Origin: Neotamlana sedimentorum
GTDB taxonomy: Bacteria; Bacteroidota; Bacteroidia; Flavobacteriales; Flavobacteriaceae
Length of the DNA: 64,000 nt
NCBI RefSeq assembly: GCF_000943565.1
Contig: NZ_JTDW01000008.1
Span: 1 to 64,000, forward strand
Reading direction: 5' to 3'
A program made the translations under genes and the position numbers. Under the pieces are notes generated by a model. It was not told the DNA's origin. It saw nothing but the letters and a program-made list of their open reading frames with translations, and made no database searches. This document shows, one piece after another, positions 53,040 through 62,214 of this stretch. Each line of letters starts with the position of its first letter. The stretch's first letter is position 1.

Positions 53040-54839
53040 TTAAATAGACTTATTACGTTTTCTATCTACTTCTTTTAAGTATATTTTACGTAAACGTAAG
53101 TGGTTTGGTGTTACCTCAACGTATTCGTCTTTTTGTATGTATTCTAAAGCTTCTTCTAACGAGAATTTAATTGCAGGAACAATTTTAGCTTTATCATCGG
53201 CACCTGCACTACGCACGTTACTTAACTTTTTAGTTTTAGTTACGTTAACCGTCATATCGTCTTGACGCGAATTTTCACCAATTACTTGTCCTTCATAAAT
53301 ATCTTCACCCGGATCTATAAAAAACTTACCTCTATCTTGTAATTTATCAATAGAATAAGGAATTGCTGTACCATTTTCCATAGATACTAACGAACCATTT
53401 TGACGCTCAGGAATACCACCTTTTAATGGTTGATACTCTTTAAAACGGTGTGCCATAATAGCCTCACCAGCGGTTGCTGTTAGTAATTGGTTACGTAAAC
53501 CAATAATACCACGCGATGGTACAATAAATTCGCAAACCATACGCTCACCTTTAGCTTCCATACTGGTCATTTCACCTTTACGCATAGTTACTAACTCTAC
53601 CGCTTTACCCGAAACGTTTTCTGGTAAATCAATAGTCATTTCTTCAACAGGCTCACATTTTACACCATCAATTTCTTTTATAATTACTTGCGGTTGCCCA
53701 ATTTGTAATTCGTAACCTTCACGACGCATGGTTTCAATTAAAACCGATAAGTGTAATACACCACGACCAAAAACCATAAATTTATCGGCACTATCCGTTT
53801 CTTCAACACGTAAAGCTAAGTTTTTCTCAAGTTCTTTGGTTAAACGCTCTTTAATATGTCTAGACGTTACAAACTTTCCGTCTTTACCAAAGAAAGGCGA
53901 ATCGTTAATTGTAAAAAGCATACTCATTGTAGGCTCATCAATCGCAATGGTTTTTAATCCTTCAGGATTTTCAAAATCGGCAACAGTATCACCAATTTCA
54001 AAACCATCTAAACCAACAATAGCACAAATATCACCTGTTTGTACTTCATCAACTTTAATTCTTCCTAAACCTTCAAAAACGTGTAATTCTTTAATTCTAT
54101 TTTTTACAATAGAACCATCACGCTTAACTAAACTAATTTGTTGGTTTACTTTAAGCTGCCCTCTAGTTAAACGGCCAATAGCAATACGTCCTGTAAAGCT
54201 AGAGAAGTCTAACGAAGTAATAAGCATTTGTGTTGTTCCTTCTTCAATTTTAGGTTCTGGAATATGCTCAATTACCATATCAAGCAATGGCTCAATATTT
54301 TCAGTTGGCTTTTGCCAATCTTCGCTCATCCAGTTATTTTTAGCACTACCATAAACTGTTGGAAAATCTAACTGCCACTCTTCTGCACCAAGCTCGAACA
54401 TTAAATCGAATACTTTTTCATGAACCTCATCTGGCGTACAGTTTTCTTTATCAACTTTATTTACCACTACGCAAGGTTTTAAACCTAAATCAATTGCTTT
54501 TTGTAAAACAAAACGCGTTTGTGGCATTGGGCCTTCAAAAGCATCAACTAACAATAGCACACCATCGGCCATATTTAAAACACGTTCAACTTCTCCACCA
54601 AAATCGGCGTGACCAGGCGTATCAATAATATTAATTTTAGTGTCTTTATAAATAACCGATACGTTTTTAGACGTAATAGTTATTCCTCTTTCACGCTCTA
54701 AATCGTTATTATCTAAAATTAAATCGCCAGTATTTTCATTTTCTCTAAATAACTGACAGTGATACATAATTTTATCAACCAAAGTTGTTTTACCGTGGTC
54801 AACGTGCGCAATAATTGCAATGTTTTTTATAGTAGCCAT
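53040..54839 (-). CDS. typA: TypA/BipA translational GTPase
   Basis: This 599-residue GTPase has G1 [10 protein letters not shown] at 11-20, the switch I Thr in [14 protein letters not shown]3 [15 protein letters not shown]4 NKVDKE and the ribosome-binding C-terminal domain with [16 protein letters not shown] and [16 protein letters not shown]. TypA binds ribosomes and helps adaptation to cold and stress. The length is typical (about 600). The small YgjV-like gene follows after 6 bp. The start is the ATG at 54839 before the G1 box. Confidence 0.97.
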   Translation of the reverse strand: MATIKNIAIIAHVDHGKTTLVDKIMYHCQLFRENENTGDLILDNNDLERERGITITSKNVSVIYKDTKINIIDTPGHADFGGEVERVLNMADGVLLLVDAFEGPMPQTRFVLQKAIDLGLKPCVVVNKVDKENCTPDEVHEKVFDLMFELGAEEWQLDFPTVYGSAKNNWMSEDWQKPTENIEPLLDMVIEHIPEPKIEEGTTQMLITSLDFSSFTGRIAIGRLTRGQLKVNQQISLVKRDGSIVKNRIKELHVFEGLGRIKVDEVQTGDICAIVGLDGFEIGDTVADFENPEGLKTIAIDEPTMSMLFTINDSPFFGKDGKFVTSRHIKERLTKELEKNLALRVEETDSADKFMVFGRGVLHLSVLIETMRREGYELQIGQPQVIIKEIDGVKCEPVEEMTIDLPENVSGKAVELVTMRKGEMTSMEAKGERMVCEFIVPSRGIIGLRNQLLTATAGEAIMAHRFKEYQPLKGGIPERQNGSLVSMENGTAIPYSIDKLQDRGKFFIDPGEDIYEGQVIGENSRQDDMTVNVTKTKKLSNVRSAGADDKAKIVPAIKFSLEEALEYIQKDEYVEVTPNHLRLRKIYLKEVDRKRNKSI

Positions 54840-54907
54840 AATAGTGCTTATTTTAAGGGCGCAAAGGTAGTTATAAATTATCGATATTCAACACATTTTT
54901 TTTATTT

Positions 54908-55061
54908 GGGCATTACCCTTTGCAACCCACAAACAGTTTAACCTAACACAATGTTTATTAATAGGTTGCAAAGGGTCGCGCTTTCACTACTCGCGCTCTG
55001 CGAGGCGCTCAAACATTTAGCCTGCGTTAGGCGCAGTCTAACCGTTCAATCGCTAATGCGC
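54908..55061 (-). repeat. Dispersed structured intergenic repeat, copy 3 (long form)
   Basis: Read on the minus strand it runs from GCGCATTAGCGATTG to GGGTAATGCCC with GAAAGCGCGACCC in between. It is 154 bp because its terminal stem has long arms (CCTTTGCAACC and GGTTGCAAAGG) and a further TTAGACTGCGCCTAACGCAG part is inserted near the start. Same architecture as copies 1, 2 and 4. Confidence 0.7.
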
Positions 55062-55124
55062 ATATTTGCCAAGGTAAATTTCTTAAATCGTAAAATCGAA
55101 CTTATTAAATTCGGGCATTAATAG

Positions 55125-55132
55125 TATCTTTG
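55125..55132 (+). promoter_or_regulatory. Probable -7 box of kdsA
   Basis: TATCTTTG is a perfect TAnnTTTG match, 23 bp before the chosen start. The -33 position has only TTA. Confidence 0.55.
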
Positions 55133-55155
55133 TTCTATTAAATTTTAAATTGCAC

Positions 55156-55974
55156 ATGAAGCTTCAAGACATCCCCAAAATAAAACATACAAGTAATACT
55201 AATTTCTTTTTACTATGTGGTCCTTGTGCCATAGAAGGCGAAGACATGGCTATGCGTATTGCCGAAAAAGTAGTAAACATAACCAACAAATTAGAAATTC
55301 CGTATGTATTTAAAGGAAGCTTTAAAAAAGCCAACCGTAGCCGAATAGATAGTTTTACAGGCATTGGCGACGAAAAAGCACTTGAGATTTTGGCTAAAGT
55401 TTCAGAAACATTTGATGTACCAACCGTTACCGATATTCACGAAGTTAGCGATGCTGCAAAAGCCGCTCAATATGTCGATGTTTTACAAATACCAGCATTT
55501 TTAGTGCGCCAAACCGATTTGGTTGTTGCTGCTGCACAAACAGGTAAAGTGGTTAACTTAAAAAAAGGCCAGTTTATGAGTCCCGAGGCCATGAAACACG
55601 CGGTACAAAAAGTTAAAGATGTTGGTAGCGATAAAGCTTGGATAACCGATCGGGGTACGATGTTTGGCTACCAAGACATGATTGTAGATTTTCGAGGCAT
55701 TCCAACCATGAAACAATACGCACCTGTGGTTTTAGATGTTACACATTCTTTACAACAACCTAATCAAACTGCTGGTGTTACAGGTGGTCGCCCAGACATG
55801 ATTGAAACTATTGCCCGCGCCGGTGTAGTAAATAATATTGATGGTTTGTTTATCGAAACGCATTTCGACCCTGCGAACGCAAAAAGCGACGGTGCCAATA
55901 TGTTGCATTTAGATAATCTGGAAGGTTTACTAACCCGATTGGTAGAAATTAAAAAACTAGTAAGCAGTTTTTAA
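55156..55974 (+). CDS. kdsA: KdsA, 3-deoxy-8-phosphooctulonate synthase
   Basis: This 272-residue cytosolic enzyme condenses PEP with arabinose 5-phosphate to Kdo 8-phosphate for lipopolysaccharide. It shows the family words LLCGPCAIEGEDMA, FKGSFKKANRSRIDSFTG, VTDIHEVSDA, LQIPAFLVRQTDL, KKGQFMSPEAM and DVTHSLQQPNQTAGVTGGRP. I took the ATG at 55156; the TTG at 55150 would only add two residues. The Cys in CGPC-type position suggests the metal-dependent class. It is on plus, divergent from typA. Confidence 0.95.
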   Translation: MKLQDIPKIKHTSNTNFFLLCGPCAIEGEDMAMRIAEKVVNITNKLEIPYVFKGSFKKANRSRIDSFTGIGDEKALEILAKVSETFDVPTVTDIHEVSDAAKAAQYVDVLQIPAFLVRQTDLVVAAAQTGKVVNLKKGQFMSPEAMKHAVQKVKDVGSDKAWITDRGTMFGYQDMIVDFRGIPTMKQYAPVVLDVTHSLQQPNQTAGVTGGRPDMIETIARAGVVNNIDGLFIETHFDPANAKSDGANMLHLDNLEGLLTRLVEIKKLVSSF

Positions 55975-56348
55975 ATAAACCATGCTTTTTTACTCGCTTT
56001 AAGTTTTGTTGCAGCTACAATCAATAAAGTTTCGAATTGCTGTTGATTAAAATCTTCAAGACTATAAACTTGTAACGAACGTACTTGTTTGCGCTTATTG
56101 TCGTTTTTTAATTCTGGAAACTCGGGCTCAAATAAAATGCCTTGTATAAAAGCCACATCAACATAAGTTTTTCCTTTTAAAATATTTAGGTAAAGTAGCG
56201 GCTTTTTATCAATACGATAAAACGGAATTTTGTAGCTGTAGTACTCTTCTGCTTCTGGTAACGTTTTTAAAATAACACTTCGCAAGTAAAGCATTATAGA
56301 CTGGTATGGCTCTTTTTGATTTATAAAGTAAGCATCAACCGGTTTCAT
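55971..56348 (-). CDS. DUF1801 protein
   Basis: This 125-residue protein is a DUF1801 member: YFINQKEPYQSIMLYLRSVILKTLPEAEEYYSYKIPFYR and KGKTYVDVAFIQGILF. The fold is the frataxin-like YdhG type. The function is unknown. It ends 4 bp inside the kdsA stop (convergent) and starts 14 bp inside the 3' end of the gene upstream (56335-56348). Its paralogues are at 31.2 and 62.2 kb. Confidence 0.82.
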   Translation of the reverse strand: MKPVDAYFINQKEPYQSIMLYLRSVILKTLPEAEEYYSYKIPFYRIDKKPLLYLNILKGKTYVDVAFIQGILFEPEFPELKNDNKRKQVRSLQVYSLEDFNQQQFETLLIVAATKLKASKKAWFI

Positions 56349-56598
56349 CTAATTTAAAAGTTTTATTTAAAGCTATGAAATTTGAATATAATGGCTCGTG
56401 AGTTTCCTTTGAAATTTTAAAACAATTTTCATCTACAAAAAAATCAAAAACAACACAGCTATAATCTTCACAACACTCAGGAATATTATTTTCAATAATA
56501 AATTTCATGACTCTCTTTCTAAACTCATACTCCATTTTAAGTTTTGTGCTCAATACCTCATCGCTAAACGAGCTAGTAGAGTTCCAATTAATTTTCAT
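56335..56598 (-). CDS. Small protein, unknown
   Basis: This 87-residue protein is acidic and has no signal or membrane segment. It has three Cys, two of which are adjacent (PECCEDYSC). I do not recognise the family. It overlaps the DUF1801 gene by 14 bp, so the two are translationally linked and probably co-expressed. It could be a small cytosolic partner of the DUF1801 protein. Confidence 0.6.
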   Translation of the reverse strand: MKINWNSTSSFSDEVLSTKLKMEYEFRKRVMKFIIENNIPECCEDYSCVVFDFFVDENCFKISKETHEPLYSNFIALNKTFKLDETG

Positions 56599-56696
56599 TG
56601 TTTACCAAGTTTTTACAGAAAACAAACATATTAATTTCACATTCAATTAACAATTATTTAACACTAACAAACATCTAACATATTTTACAAATCATT

Positions 56697-56715
56697 TACT
56701 TTGTATTTCAAAGTA
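56697..56715. promoter_or_regulatory. Perfect-arm palindromic operator, copy 1
   Basis: TACTTTG (56697-56703), five bases, then CAAAGTA (56709-56715): a 7-5-7 palindrome, 9 bp before the start of the first membrane-protein gene. The same palindrome precedes creD at 58032-58050. It is the best candidate site for the winged-helix regulator coded between them. It also overlaps a TTACTTTG word close to a -7 box. Confidence 0.7.
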
Positions 56716-56724
56716 CTCTAAAAA

Positions 56725-57333
56725 ATGGAATCAAAAGATTATTTAAAAGACATATCAGAAATTAAAAACCTAATGAATAAATCTTCTCGATTTATTTCAT
56801 TAAGTGGATTATCTGGTATACTTGCAGGCATATATGCAATAATTGGCGCTACAACGGCATACTTTTTAGTTAAAAACTCTAATCGGGGTTATTTAATTTT
56901 AGACGGTTATATTTTTAAACTGTGCATGTTAATTTTGGCATTAGTTGCTATTTTAAGTATTGTAACGGGTATTATATTAACCACTAAAAAAGCAAAAAAG
57001 CAAGGAGCAAAAATTTGGGATACCAGCTCCAAGCGACTTGTTTCCAATTTTTTAATCCCACTCATTACGGGTGGTACTTACATTTTAATATTGCTTTATC
57101 AAGGTAAATATGGCCAAACAGCAGCCTTAATGTTAATTTTTTATGGCTTAGCCTTAGTAAATGCTTCAAAATATAGTTTTGGTGATATTAAATACCTTGG
57201 AATTATAGATATAATTTTAGGTTTGGTTGCTGCCACCTTTCCTGGTTACGGATTTTGGCTTTGGGTTATTGGCTTTGGTATTATGCATATTATTTATGGT
57301 GCTTTAATGCATTTTAAATACGACAGAGTATGA
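56725..57333 (+). CDS. Polytopic membrane protein, CreD-cluster
   Basis: This 202-residue protein has six hydrophobic segments, at about 27-47, 66-88, 108-126, 131-150, 158-172 and 178-198, after a charged N-terminus (MESKDYLKDISEIKNLMNK). It has no known catalytic motif. It overlaps the next membrane gene by 4 bp and is led by the palindromic operator. This family is commonly found beside the creD/winged-helix pair in flavobacteria, so it likely belongs to the same envelope-stress module. Function unknown. Confidence 0.78.
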   Translation: MESKDYLKDISEIKNLMNKSSRFISLSGLSGILAGIYAIIGATTAYFLVKNSNRGYLILDGYIFKLCMLILALVAILSIVTGIILTTKKAKKQGAKIWDTSSKRLVSNFLIPLITGGTYILILLYQGKYGQTAALMLIFYGLALVNASKYSFGDIKYLGIIDIILGLVAATFPGYGFWLWVIGFGIMHIIYGALMHFKYDRV

Positions 57334-57722
57334 GTAAGAACTTTTCTGTAATATCAATTGGTATATTAATCGGTATTATATCCGTAATTATATTTAGAAA
57401 CCCAGATTATTTATTTGTTGGTCTAATATATAGTGCATTAATATTAATTTCTGGAATTTATTATCATACTAATAAGGTGTTTTATTGGCTTTCCTTTATT
57501 TGTATAATACCCTTGGCTTTACTATTTTATTTTCAATTGGTTAACCGTTTGCTTTTTTTATTAAAATACGTTCTTAACATTAAAAACGCTCCGGCATCTC
57601 CTTTGGCTTTCCCTTATGGAATATTTTTAGAATTACCTTTTTTAACTTTAATTTCGTTTTATTTATATAATTTTTATTCACAATTTAGAAATAAGAAAGC
57701 TAGACTACAAACAGAAATATGA
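57330..57722 (+). CDS. Small membrane protein, CreD-cluster
   Basis: This 130-residue protein has four hydrophobic segments (about 8-22, 27-43, 52-72 and 96-116). I do not recognise the family. It starts in a 4-bp ATGA-type overlap with the upstream gene and its stop overlaps the regulator start by 4 bp (57719-57722), so all three genes are on one transcript and translated in a coupled way. Confidence 0.72.
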   Translation: MSKNFSVISIGILIGIISVIIFRNPDYLFVGLIYSALILISGIYYHTNKVFYWLSFICIIPLALLFYFQLVNRLLFLLKYVLNIKNAPASPLAFPYGIFLELPFLTLISFYLYNFYSQFRNKKARLQTEI

Positions 57723-58012
57723 GCATTATAAATAACATAAATAAAGCATTCGACCACAGGATTAGATTAGGCATAATGTCTATTTTAATGGTTAACGAAT
57801 ACGCCGATTTTAAAATGCTTAAAGAACTTCTTGAAGTTACCGATGGTAATTTAGCTAGCCATACAAAGGCCTTAGAAAAGGTTGAATACATCAAAGTTGA
57901 AAAACAGTTTATAGGCAGAAAACCAAACACACGCTACTCTGCCACCAAACTTGGTAAACTTGAATTTAAAAAACATATTAATGCCCTTGAAAAATTAATA
58001 AACAAACAATAA
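57719..58012 (+). CDS. Winged-helix transcriptional regulator of the CreD cluster
   Basis: This 97-residue regulator has a winged-helix fold: FDHRIRLGIMSILMVNEYADFKMLKELLEVTDGNLASHTKALEKVEYIKVEKQFIGRKPNTRYSATKLGKLEF. The recognition helix is probably DGNLASHTKALEK. It is a member of the family often annotated as ArsR/MarR-like and linked to creD in Bacteroidota. It lies between the two palindromic operators at 56.7 and 58.0 kb and probably represses both promoters. Cytosolic. Confidence 0.87.
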   Translation: MSIINNINKAFDHRIRLGIMSILMVNEYADFKMLKELLEVTDGNLASHTKALEKVEYIKVEKQFIGRKPNTRYSATKLGKLEFKKHINALEKLINKQ

Positions 58013-58031
58013 TCATATTTTTTTATTCAAT

Positions 58032-58050
58032 TACTTTGAATTCCAAAGTA
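58032..58050. promoter_or_regulatory. Perfect-arm palindromic operator, copy 2
   Basis: TACTTTG (58032-58038), five bases, then CAAAGTA (58044-58050), 16 bp before the creD start. Arms are identical to copy 1 at 56697-56715, and the five spacer bases differ at two positions. Confidence 0.7.
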
Positions 58051-58066
58051 CTTTAAATACCTATTT

Positions 58067-59446
58067 ATGGAAACAACTCAAAAATCACAACCAACTAACC
58101 GATTTACAAATTGGTTAAAAACCTCTATTACTTCGCGTTTGGTAATGATTGGTTTTTTAACCTTAGTATTATTAGTACCGTTAACCTTTATTCAAAATTT
58201 AATTTCGGAACGTTCTTACAGGCAAGATGAAGTCGTAAACGAAATAAACCAACAATGGGGCAACGAAGTATTTATTTACGGTCCCATTTTAAAAGTGCCA
58301 TATAAAACCTATTCGGAAAAAATAGTAACCGACAAAAAAACGAAACAGGTTTTTACAGAAACTAACGTGGTTATTAATTATGCTTATTTTTTTCCTGAAA
58401 GCCTCAATATTACATCCAATATTAACCCAGAAACAAAGCAACGTGGTATTTATAAAACTGCCGTTTATAACAGCGAAATAAAACTAAACGGTAAGTTTAC
58501 AAAACCAGATTTTAGTGATATTGAAGTTGCCGAAAGCGATATTATTTGGGAAAAATCTAAAATAATTATTCAAACTTCAAACGTAAAAGGTGTTAACAAA
58601 TCTAATTTAACCCTTAATAATAACACCTACGAATTATCGTCAAAATACCTTAACCAAACCAATTTAGCTTATAACCAAGTAGCTATGCATACGCTAGAAA
58701 CTAAGTCATTAACTAAACACCCAATTAATTTTAACGCCCCAACATCCTACGCTATAAACTTCAATATAAAAGGCAGTAAACAAATTCGTTTTATTCCAAC
58801 TGGTAGACAAACGGAAGCTAGAATAACATCAAACTGGAAAACAGCAAATTTTATAGGTGAATTTTTGCCTTATAATGGAGACAAAACCAGTGACTCTGGC
58901 TTTGATGCAAAATGGAAAATTCTCGATCTTAATCGTCCGTTTTCCCAACAACATTTTAACAGCTTGCCAAATTTAACAGCCTTTGCTTTTGGCGTTAATT
59001 TTATGATTCCGGTAGATGAGTACCAAAAGAGTGAACGATCGGCTAAATACGGCTTTTTAGTTATTGGTTTAACCTTTTTGTTTTTTTTCCTTATTCAAAC
59101 ACTTAGTAAAATAAACATACACCCTTTTCAATATTTAATGATAGGATTGGCTTTAACCATGTTTTACACATTACTAATATCTATTTCAGAGCATAGCTCC
59201 TTTTTAAAGGCCTACCTTATAGCAGGCACTTCGGTTATAACGTTAATAACACTTTACTCTAAAACTATATTAAAAACACTTAAGTTTCCGCTATTTATAG
59301 GAATTTCATTAACCACACTTTACGCCTTTATTTTTGTAATTATTCAATTAGAAAACTATGCACTTTTAGTTGGTAGTATTGGCTTATTCTTAATACTAAC
59401 AACAGTTATGTTTATATCTAGAAAAATAGACTGGAACAACGGTTAA
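58067..59446 (+). CDS. creD: CreD-family inner-membrane protein
   Basis: This 459-residue protein has the CreD layout: an N-terminal membrane helix (about 25-42, MIGFLTLVLLVPLTFIQN), a large periplasmic domain with RSYRQDEVVNEINQQWG and SNWKTANFIGEFLPY, and several C-terminal helices from about 325 (YGFLVIGLTFLFFFLIQTL). CreD of E. coli is a target of the CreBC system and affects envelope integrity and beta-lactam response. Here no CreBC is nearby; a winged-helix regulator precedes it, and an operator palindrome lies 16 bp before its start. Confidence 0.92.
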   Translation: METTQKSQPTNRFTNWLKTSITSRLVMIGFLTLVLLVPLTFIQNLISERSYRQDEVVNEINQQWGNEVFIYGPILKVPYKTYSEKIVTDKKTKQVFTETNVVINYAYFFPESLNITSNINPETKQRGIYKTAVYNSEIKLNGKFTKPDFSDIEVAESDIIWEKSKIIIQTSNVKGVNKSNLTLNNNTYELSSKYLNQTNLAYNQVAMHTLETKSLTKHPINFNAPTSYAINFNIKGSKQIRFIPTGRQTEARITSNWKTANFIGEFLPYNGDKTSDSGFDAKWKILDLNRPFSQQHFNSLPNLTAFAFGVNFMIPVDEYQKSERSAKYGFLVIGLTFLFFFLIQTLSKINIHPFQYLMIGLALTMFYTLLISISEHSSFLKAYLIAGTSVITLITLYSKTILKTLKFPLFIGISLTTLYAFIFVIIQLENYALLVGSIGLFLILTTVMFISRKIDWNNG

Positions 59447-59523
59447 TATCATTAGTTAATTAATAAACCTTGTTTAAAAACATATTAAAATTAGGCAAGA
59501 TTTATCTTAAAATTTCAAGTATT

Positions 59524-60192
59524 ATGGAAAACATAAAAGAATTATCATTTAACAAATACACAGCATTAAGCACGCTATCTATAACATTATGTTCTAGCTT
59601 TTTTTTACTTCTTGTAAGAATGAAACTAGCTCACTCTTTTCATTACTCATTTTTAATGTGGAATTTATTTTTAGCAGTCATACCTTATGCCATAACCACT
59701 TATTTAAAACGCATCCCCAAGCGAGAAACCTTAAGTTTGATGTTATGGCTTTGTGGCTGGCTGCTTTTTTTACCTAATGCGCCATATATTGTAACAGATT
59801 TTGTGCATTTAAAATACAACCATAGTAATTACTTTTGGTTAGATGCTTTAGTAATTTCTGCCTTTGCTTTAAGTGGTTTATTATTGTTTTACTTTTCGTT
59901 ATTAGATTTTAATAAAATAATAGCAAAAAAACTTAACACAGAAAAAGCAAACTATCTATCTATTTTAGTATTATTCGCATCTGCATTCGGTGTGTATTTA
60001 GGTCGATTTTTCAGGTATAATTCTTGGGACATTGTTAGCAATCCTGCGAATTTATTTATTGATATTGCTAACTTATTAGTTAACCCAGAATACATGAAAG
60101 AATCATGGATTTTCACAATAACCTTTGGGGTATTTTTATGCGGTGGCTTTTGGGTGTTTAAAACACTAGAACAACAAAAACGACCACATTAG
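59524..60192 (+). CDS. DUF1361 membrane protein
   Basis: This 222-residue protein has about six membrane segments and the DUF1361 words LWLCGWLLFLPNAPYIVTDFVHL and LGRFFRYNSWDI. I chose the ATG at 59524 (MENIKELSFNKY); an upstream TTG at 59470 would add 18 residues that are not conserved-looking. The family has no known function. It follows creD by 77 bp, and its stop overlaps the convergent SDR stop by three bases. Confidence 0.83.
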   Translation: MENIKELSFNKYTALSTLSITLCSSFFLLLVRMKLAHSFHYSFLMWNLFLAVIPYAITTYLKRIPKRETLSLMLWLCGWLLFLPNAPYIVTDFVHLKYNHSNYFWLDALVISAFALSGLLLFYFSLLDFNKIIAKKLNTEKANYLSILVLFASAFGVYLGRFFRYNSWDIVSNPANLFIDIANLLVNPEYMKESWIFTITFGVFLCGGFWVFKTLEQQKRPH

Positions 60193-60216
60193 TGTTGGTC
60201 GTTTCTGTTTTTTTCT
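60178..60216. terminator. Bidirectional terminator at convergent stops
   Basis: The stem CGACCA (60181-60186) and TGGTCG (60196-60201) spans the overlapping stop codons of the DUF1361 and SDR genes. A T run follows on plus; on minus, the opposite flank (TTTTTGTTG) is T-rich too. Confidence 0.6.
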
Positions 60217-60974
60217 TGAAGTTTTCTAACTATGGTTGCTGCCATGTTACGCGGTATAAGCCTTGGTAGTGTTGCTAAAAATTTATTAAAAGCACCAGGT
60301 ATTGCATAAGGTTTGCCTTTTTGCATAGCTTTATAACCATATTCTGCTACCGATGTGGCGCAACCCATATTAAATTTAATTTTGTTTTCGCTTGTATTTG
60401 CAGATACTGTTTCTTGAAATGCTGTTTTGGTTGGCCCTGGACATAATGCGGTAACGGTAACACCTGTGCCTTTTAACTCGTTAGCAATAGCTTCTGTAAA
60501 TGATAACATATACCCTTTTGAGGCGTAATAAATAGACATTAATGGCCCTGGTTGAAAAGCTGCTAAAGATGACATATTTAATATTTTACCAGAACCGCGT
60601 TTTACCATGCCTTGCAAAGCCAATTTTGTTAAATGTGTTGCCGATAACACATGTACGTTTAGCATTTGTAACTCACGTTCCCAATTGGTTTCTACAAACG
60701 AACCAAATAAACCAAAACCAGCATTGTTTATTAAAACATCTAGGGGTTGGTTTACGGTTTCCATTATTTCTATGGCTACGTTAGGTTTGCTTAAATCTTT
60801 TGCTATGGTTATTACCTCAACACCATGACTTTGCTCTAACTCACTTTTAACATCTTTAAGCTTATCCTCATCAATATCCACTAAAAATAATGTGTACTTA
60901 TCTTTTGCTAATAAAATGGCTAATTCGTAACCTAAACCTGAGGCTGCACCTGTTACTAAAGCGTATTGTTTCAT
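60189..60974 (-). CDS. Short-chain dehydrogenase/reductase
   Basis: This 261-residue SDR has the NAD(P) site TGAASGLGYELA at 7-18, NNAG in LINNAGFGLFG near 85, and the catalytic Ser in MSSLAAF with YYASKGY (Tyr and Lys near 154-158). The acidic VDIDEDKL after strand 2 favours NAD. The substrate is unknown; similar flavobacterial enzymes are general 3-ketoacyl or alcohol dehydrogenases. It is cytosolic and lies 29 bp after the saccharopine-dehydrogenase-like gene on the same strand. Confidence 0.93.
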   Translation of the reverse strand: MKQYALVTGAASGLGYELAILLAKDKYTLFLVDIDEDKLKDVKSELEQSHGVEVITIAKDLSKPNVAIEIMETVNQPLDVLINNAGFGLFGSFVETNWERELQMLNVHVLSATHLTKLALQGMVKRGSGKILNMSSLAAFQPGPLMSIYYASKGYMLSFTEAIANELKGTGVTVTALCPGPTKTAFQETVSANTSENKIKFNMGCATSVAEYGYKAMQKGKPYAIPGAFNKFLATLPRLIPRNMAATIVRKLQEKNRNDQH

Positions 60975-61003
60975 ACCTCAAATAAAGTAATTATTCTGGA
61001 AAA

Positions 61004-62209
61004 TCACTCTTTTTCGTTTACAAAATCTTGCAAATAATTAAATTTTGAAGTTAGTTTACCATTTTCGGTAATTTTGGCACGTTGTAAAATACCATCTTTA
61101 TCTCCGTTGAAAAAAGCCGGAATTACATGTTTTAAAAACATGTCTCCAAAGCCTTCGCTGGCATCTTGTGGTAATTCACAAGGTAAATTATCGACCGCCA
61201 TAACCACAATGGCATTTTTGTTTTTATAATCGACTTCTGTTTCGGTTTGTGGGTCGTAACCATAAATGGGGTCTGCAATGGTTGAAGCGCGAAGTGTTGT
61301 AGCTACTGGCCCGTCGACATCGCAACTAATATCGGCTACAACTTTAATATTAAAATCGGGCGATTTTACATCTTGTCGGGTATACAAATATGGTGCGCCA
61401 TCGCCGTAAAAGTGTCCTGCGATATAATAATCGGTTACTTTGGCGAATCGCATGAAATTGGATTGGTAATCCTTCGGATTATTAAAAAAGTCTGTATTAT
61501 TTAAAACCTGTCCGTCTGTACGCTTGTTATAATCGAGCACATCAATTTTACAATACACAGGTTCGTTGAATGTTTCGTTTAAATATTCTTGAACCGAAAC
61601 CGATTGTATTTGCATAGCATCTAACATTTCTTGAGCCCCGTTGGCCACTTTACCGCTTCCGGTTAATAATATTTTTAGGTTTGGAAGCTCTAATTGGTTT
61701 AATTCTGAAATTAAGGCTGCCTGGTTGGGCAAAGGTCCTGCTTTTGGCAATTGCCAAGTATTGTATTTTAAACCCCAAGCTCGAAACCCGTTGTAAGCCC
61801 CAACTATACCTGCAAATCGGCCAAAGCCTATAAGCCGGTTTCCTTTGGCATCGACAATGGTTTCGTGGTCGTAAAGCTCTATATTTTTTTCTAAAATGGC
61901 TTTTAGTAATTTACGATTGTACGGTTGCTTTTTTATGGTGTGCGAAAAGAAGAAATATTTTTTATTAGGAATTAATGCCGAAATTGGCACTTCTTTTACA
62001 CCAATTAAAACATCGGCATTTGAGACATCGTTTGTTACTTCAATCCCTTCGTTTTTATAGGCTTCGTCTGAAAACACCCGAATAGTTGAAGCTTCGGCCA
62101 CAAAATCGGCTTCTGGAAATTGTTTTTTAGCTTCGGCTAATTTTTTGGGTGAAAATACCACGCGACGATCGGGTGGTGTTTTTCGTTCTGTGATTATTGC
62201 AAATTTCAT
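61004..62209 (-). CDS. Saccharopine dehydrogenase-like (AlaDH/PNT-fold) oxidoreductase
   Basis: This 401-residue enzyme has the lysine-forming saccharopine-dehydrogenase/alanine-dehydrogenase fold: the N-terminal RKTPPDRRVVFSP, VLIGVKEVP, KKYFFFSHTIKKQ and GFGRFAGIVGAYNGFRAWG, and the NAD-binding LKILLTGSGKVANGA near 175. It would interconvert saccharopine with lysine and 2-oxoglutarate or act on a related amine; the true reaction is not certain. It follows the DUF1801 gene by 5 bp and precedes the SDR gene. Confidence 0.83.
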   Translation of the reverse strand: MKFAIITERKTPPDRRVVFSPKKLAEAKKQFPEADFVAEASTIRVFSDEAYKNEGIEVTNDVSNADVLIGVKEVPISALIPNKKYFFFSHTIKKQPYNRKLLKAILEKNIELYDHETIVDAKGNRLIGFGRFAGIVGAYNGFRAWGLKYNTWQLPKAGPLPNQAALISELNQLELPNLKILLTGSGKVANGAQEMLDAMQIQSVSVQEYLNETFNEPVYCKIDVLDYNKRTDGQVLNNTDFFNNPKDYQSNFMRFAKVTDYYIAGHFYGDGAPYLYTRQDVKSPDFNIKVVADISCDVDGPVATTLRASTIADPIYGYDPQTETEVDYKNKNAIVVMAVDNLPCELPQDASEGFGDMFLKHVIPAFFNGDKDGILQRAKITENGKLTSKFNYLQDFVNEKE

Positions 62210-62214
62210 AAGTT

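Larger units (their letters stand above)
54840..55155. other. Intergenic region between typA and kdsA
   Basis: This divergent gap holds the third copy of the dispersed repeat (54908-55061) and the kdsA -7 box (55125-55132). No gene was seen. Confidence 0.6.

Noticed and set aside
53728-54354. A 208-codon frame on plus opposite typA
   Set aside because: It lies entirely inside typA, whose family motifs are complete; its protein is of low complexity with many Ser and Lys.
59470-59523. A TTG start that would add 18 residues to the DUF1361 protein
   Set aside because: The ATG at 59524 gives a more usual N-terminus, and the extra part has no family signal.
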